64,000 nt of DNA from CAWKDC01 sp964383495 (GTDB lineage: Bacteria; Pseudomonadota; Gammaproteobacteria; JABCZS01), in contig CAYLHG010000002.1 in NCBI GenBank assembly GCA_964383495.1, positions 135,854-199,853 on the forward strand, read 5' to 3'. The translations under genes and the position numbers were made by a program. The number at the start of each line of letters is the position of its first letter. Position 1 is the stretch's first letter. The notes under the pieces were generated by a model. The model saw nothing but the letters and a program-made list of their open reading frames with translations. It searched no databases and was not told the DNA's origin. This document shows, in pieces, positions 62,990 through 64,000 of this stretch.

Positions 62990-63024
62990 ATATCTAACAG
63001 GTTAACTAACAACAGAGGGTTATT

Positions 63025-64000
63025 GTGGTCCCAAACCCCAGTCAGATATACAGTCTAGCGATGCTGGTAGGGCGCGTTGCCTCCGGAGCCTACCGGGCGG
63101 CGACGGCCGGCCCTAAATATCGTCTTTACCAAGCATTGGTGAAAGCAAGCAAGCCGTTACCTAATACAGAGACTCAACAGGATAAAAAAGCACCAAAAAC
63201 GCAAGAACAAATATTGGCAGAATTTACAGAGTTTTTGATCAAAGCACAAATTTATATGAATAAAGAAGATTATGCAATGCTTGAAGGCATGCAAGAATCT
63301 GTGTACCAAATGTATCTTGTAAAAAATGGTATTGCCAAAGTCACACTTACAGACACTGACGTGCGTCGCATTAATGACTGTTTTATTGAAGCAAAGAAAA
63401 ATTACACGGATTTTTGTAATGTTTATGATAGATTGGTTTCTAAAGGATACGAAAAGAATATTCAAAGCATTACACGCGATATTAAATCAACGAGCAGCAC
63501 TTCTGCCAAAAAGGCCGTGAGACTCTCACAAACGGAATATATTTCTTTATCAGTTTACCGAGAGGATCTACTTGATTTTTTAGATCCACCTGACAATATT
63601 AAAATAAATGATGATGATAAAGAAGCCAACGTTGAAAAAGAGGCCGTTACTTCTAAACTCGATCGCGCTCCCATTGAAGTAACATTCAAAGGAAATCGAT
63701 TACTCATTGAGCCTAAGCACATTAGAAACAAACAAAAAGGCGATAAATTAATTGCTAAAACACGACAAGCAAAAGATCTCATTGGGTCAAATAGCCCAGC
63801 AGATGTTGAGTACTTAAGAAAATTAAAATATCGATATGATGCTTGTCAAAAAACAATTTTACTTTACAAAAAACAAGAAGAATTAAATTATTTTGAAAAT
63901 AATATAACATCAACATTGTCCAACAATCCTGGATTAGATAGAGAGTTTAATTTTGGATCAGCTATTGAAAAATCTACTATGGCTATACATATGCTTGTCA
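63025..64000 (+). CDS. Orphan protein, 5' part (cut by window edge), candidate effector
   Basis: An open frame runs from GTG 63025 past the window end, at least 325 residues. GAGGG lies five bases upstream. The first 35 residues are encoded in a markedly GC-rich stretch (VASGAYRAATAGPKYR), after which the DNA turns AT-rich and the protein becomes Lys-rich and helical (IKAQIYMNKEDYAMLEGMQ, YRYDACQKTILLYKKQEELNYFENN). I recognise no domain. Minus-strand frames here (63157-63465, 63555-63782) are shadows. Base composition and style match the other large orphans in the window. Confidence 0.6.
   Translation, partial: MVPNPSQIYSLAMLVGRVASGAYRAATAGPKYRLYQALVKASKPLPNTETQQDKKAPKTQEQILAEFTEFLIKAQIYMNKEDYAMLEGMQESVYQMYLVKNGIAKVTLTDTDVRRINDCFIEAKKNYTDFCNVYDRLVSKGYEKNIQSITRDIKSTSSTSAKKAVRLSQTEYISLSVYREDLLDFLDPPDNIKINDDDKEANVEKEAVTSKLDRAPIEVTFKGNRLLIEPKHIRNKQKGDKLIAKTRQAKDLIGSNSPADVEYLRKLKYRYDACQKTILLYKKQEELNYFENNITSTLSNNPGLDREFNFGSAIEKSTMAIHMLV

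Noticed and set aside
63157..63465. 102-residue minus-strand frame
   Set aside because: Antisense to a longer plus-strand frame that has a promoter and ribosome site and runs to the window edge.

Overview
The window is a gap-scaffolded piece of a gammaproteobacterial chromosome with roughly 40% GC. Gene content and order are core gammaproteobacterial: tkt-gap-pgk, efp with epmA and epmB, parC-parE, an FtsN-like gene ahead of hslVU, ubiE-ubiJ-ubiB, tatABC, and smpB divergent from ratAB. Between these sit very large, AT-rich, helical or low-complexity proteins with no recognisable domain. That mix (compact housekeeping genes, scattered giant orphan proteins, decayed accessory genes) suggests a host-associated member of the Legionellales (Coxiella/Legionella/Berkiella-like). 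This placement is inference; there is no rRNA in the window to confirm it. I found no tRNA, rRNA, CRISPR array, insertion sequence or prophage.

Layout. 1-7.5 kb (minus): desaturase, transketolase, GAPDH, PGK (cut by the window edge), a Bcr-type MFS transporter with a doubtful 5' end, a DsbA-like thioredoxin and cytochrome c4. 7.6-14 kb: engB, then a minus block of polA, a decayed DUF1016 nuclease, rlmJ and a HipBA toxin-antitoxin pair with three evenly spaced operators. 14-19 kb: a four-helix membrane protein, zapE and a 1031-residue orphan. 19-28.6 kb: uvrD, an HslV-like Ntn hydrolase, a glycerophosphodiesterase, an S24-type regulator, kup, two small exported proteins, and the EF-P lysylation set. 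28.6-39 kb: a 1352-residue orphan, topoisomerase IV, a 340-residue orphan, and a scaffold gap that splits a small ORF. 39-52 kb: hydrolase, cca, argS, SPOR protein, hslVU, ubiEJB and a 1301-residue orphan whose 3' end overlaps a shortened ubiB. 52-64 kb: a small exported protein, HIT protein, tatABC, methyltransferase, ferredoxin, coaD, astA-astD-astB, elbB, hemB, trmL, smpB, ratAB and the start of another orphan.

How the genes work together. Central carbon metabolism (tkt, gap, pgk), ubiquinone synthesis (ubiE, ubiJ, ubiB) and a c-type cytochrome point to respiration. The ast genes point to arginine use as carbon or nitrogen. EF-P with both EpmA and EpmB gives most of the lysylation pathway. 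HslVU and a second Ntn hydrolase give protein turnover.

The main points of interest are: the artificial 100-N gap, whose 55-bp flanking overlap restores a 130-residue ORF when collapsed; the exact 28-bp spacing of the hipBA operators with one operator in the promoter spacer; UbiB truncation coupled to an antisense orphan gene; a PolA with a mutated proofreading site; the HslV-like paralogue; a leader motif shared by two genes and perhaps more; and the large orphan proteins as candidate secreted effectors. There is no gene-free stretch longer than 300 bases.
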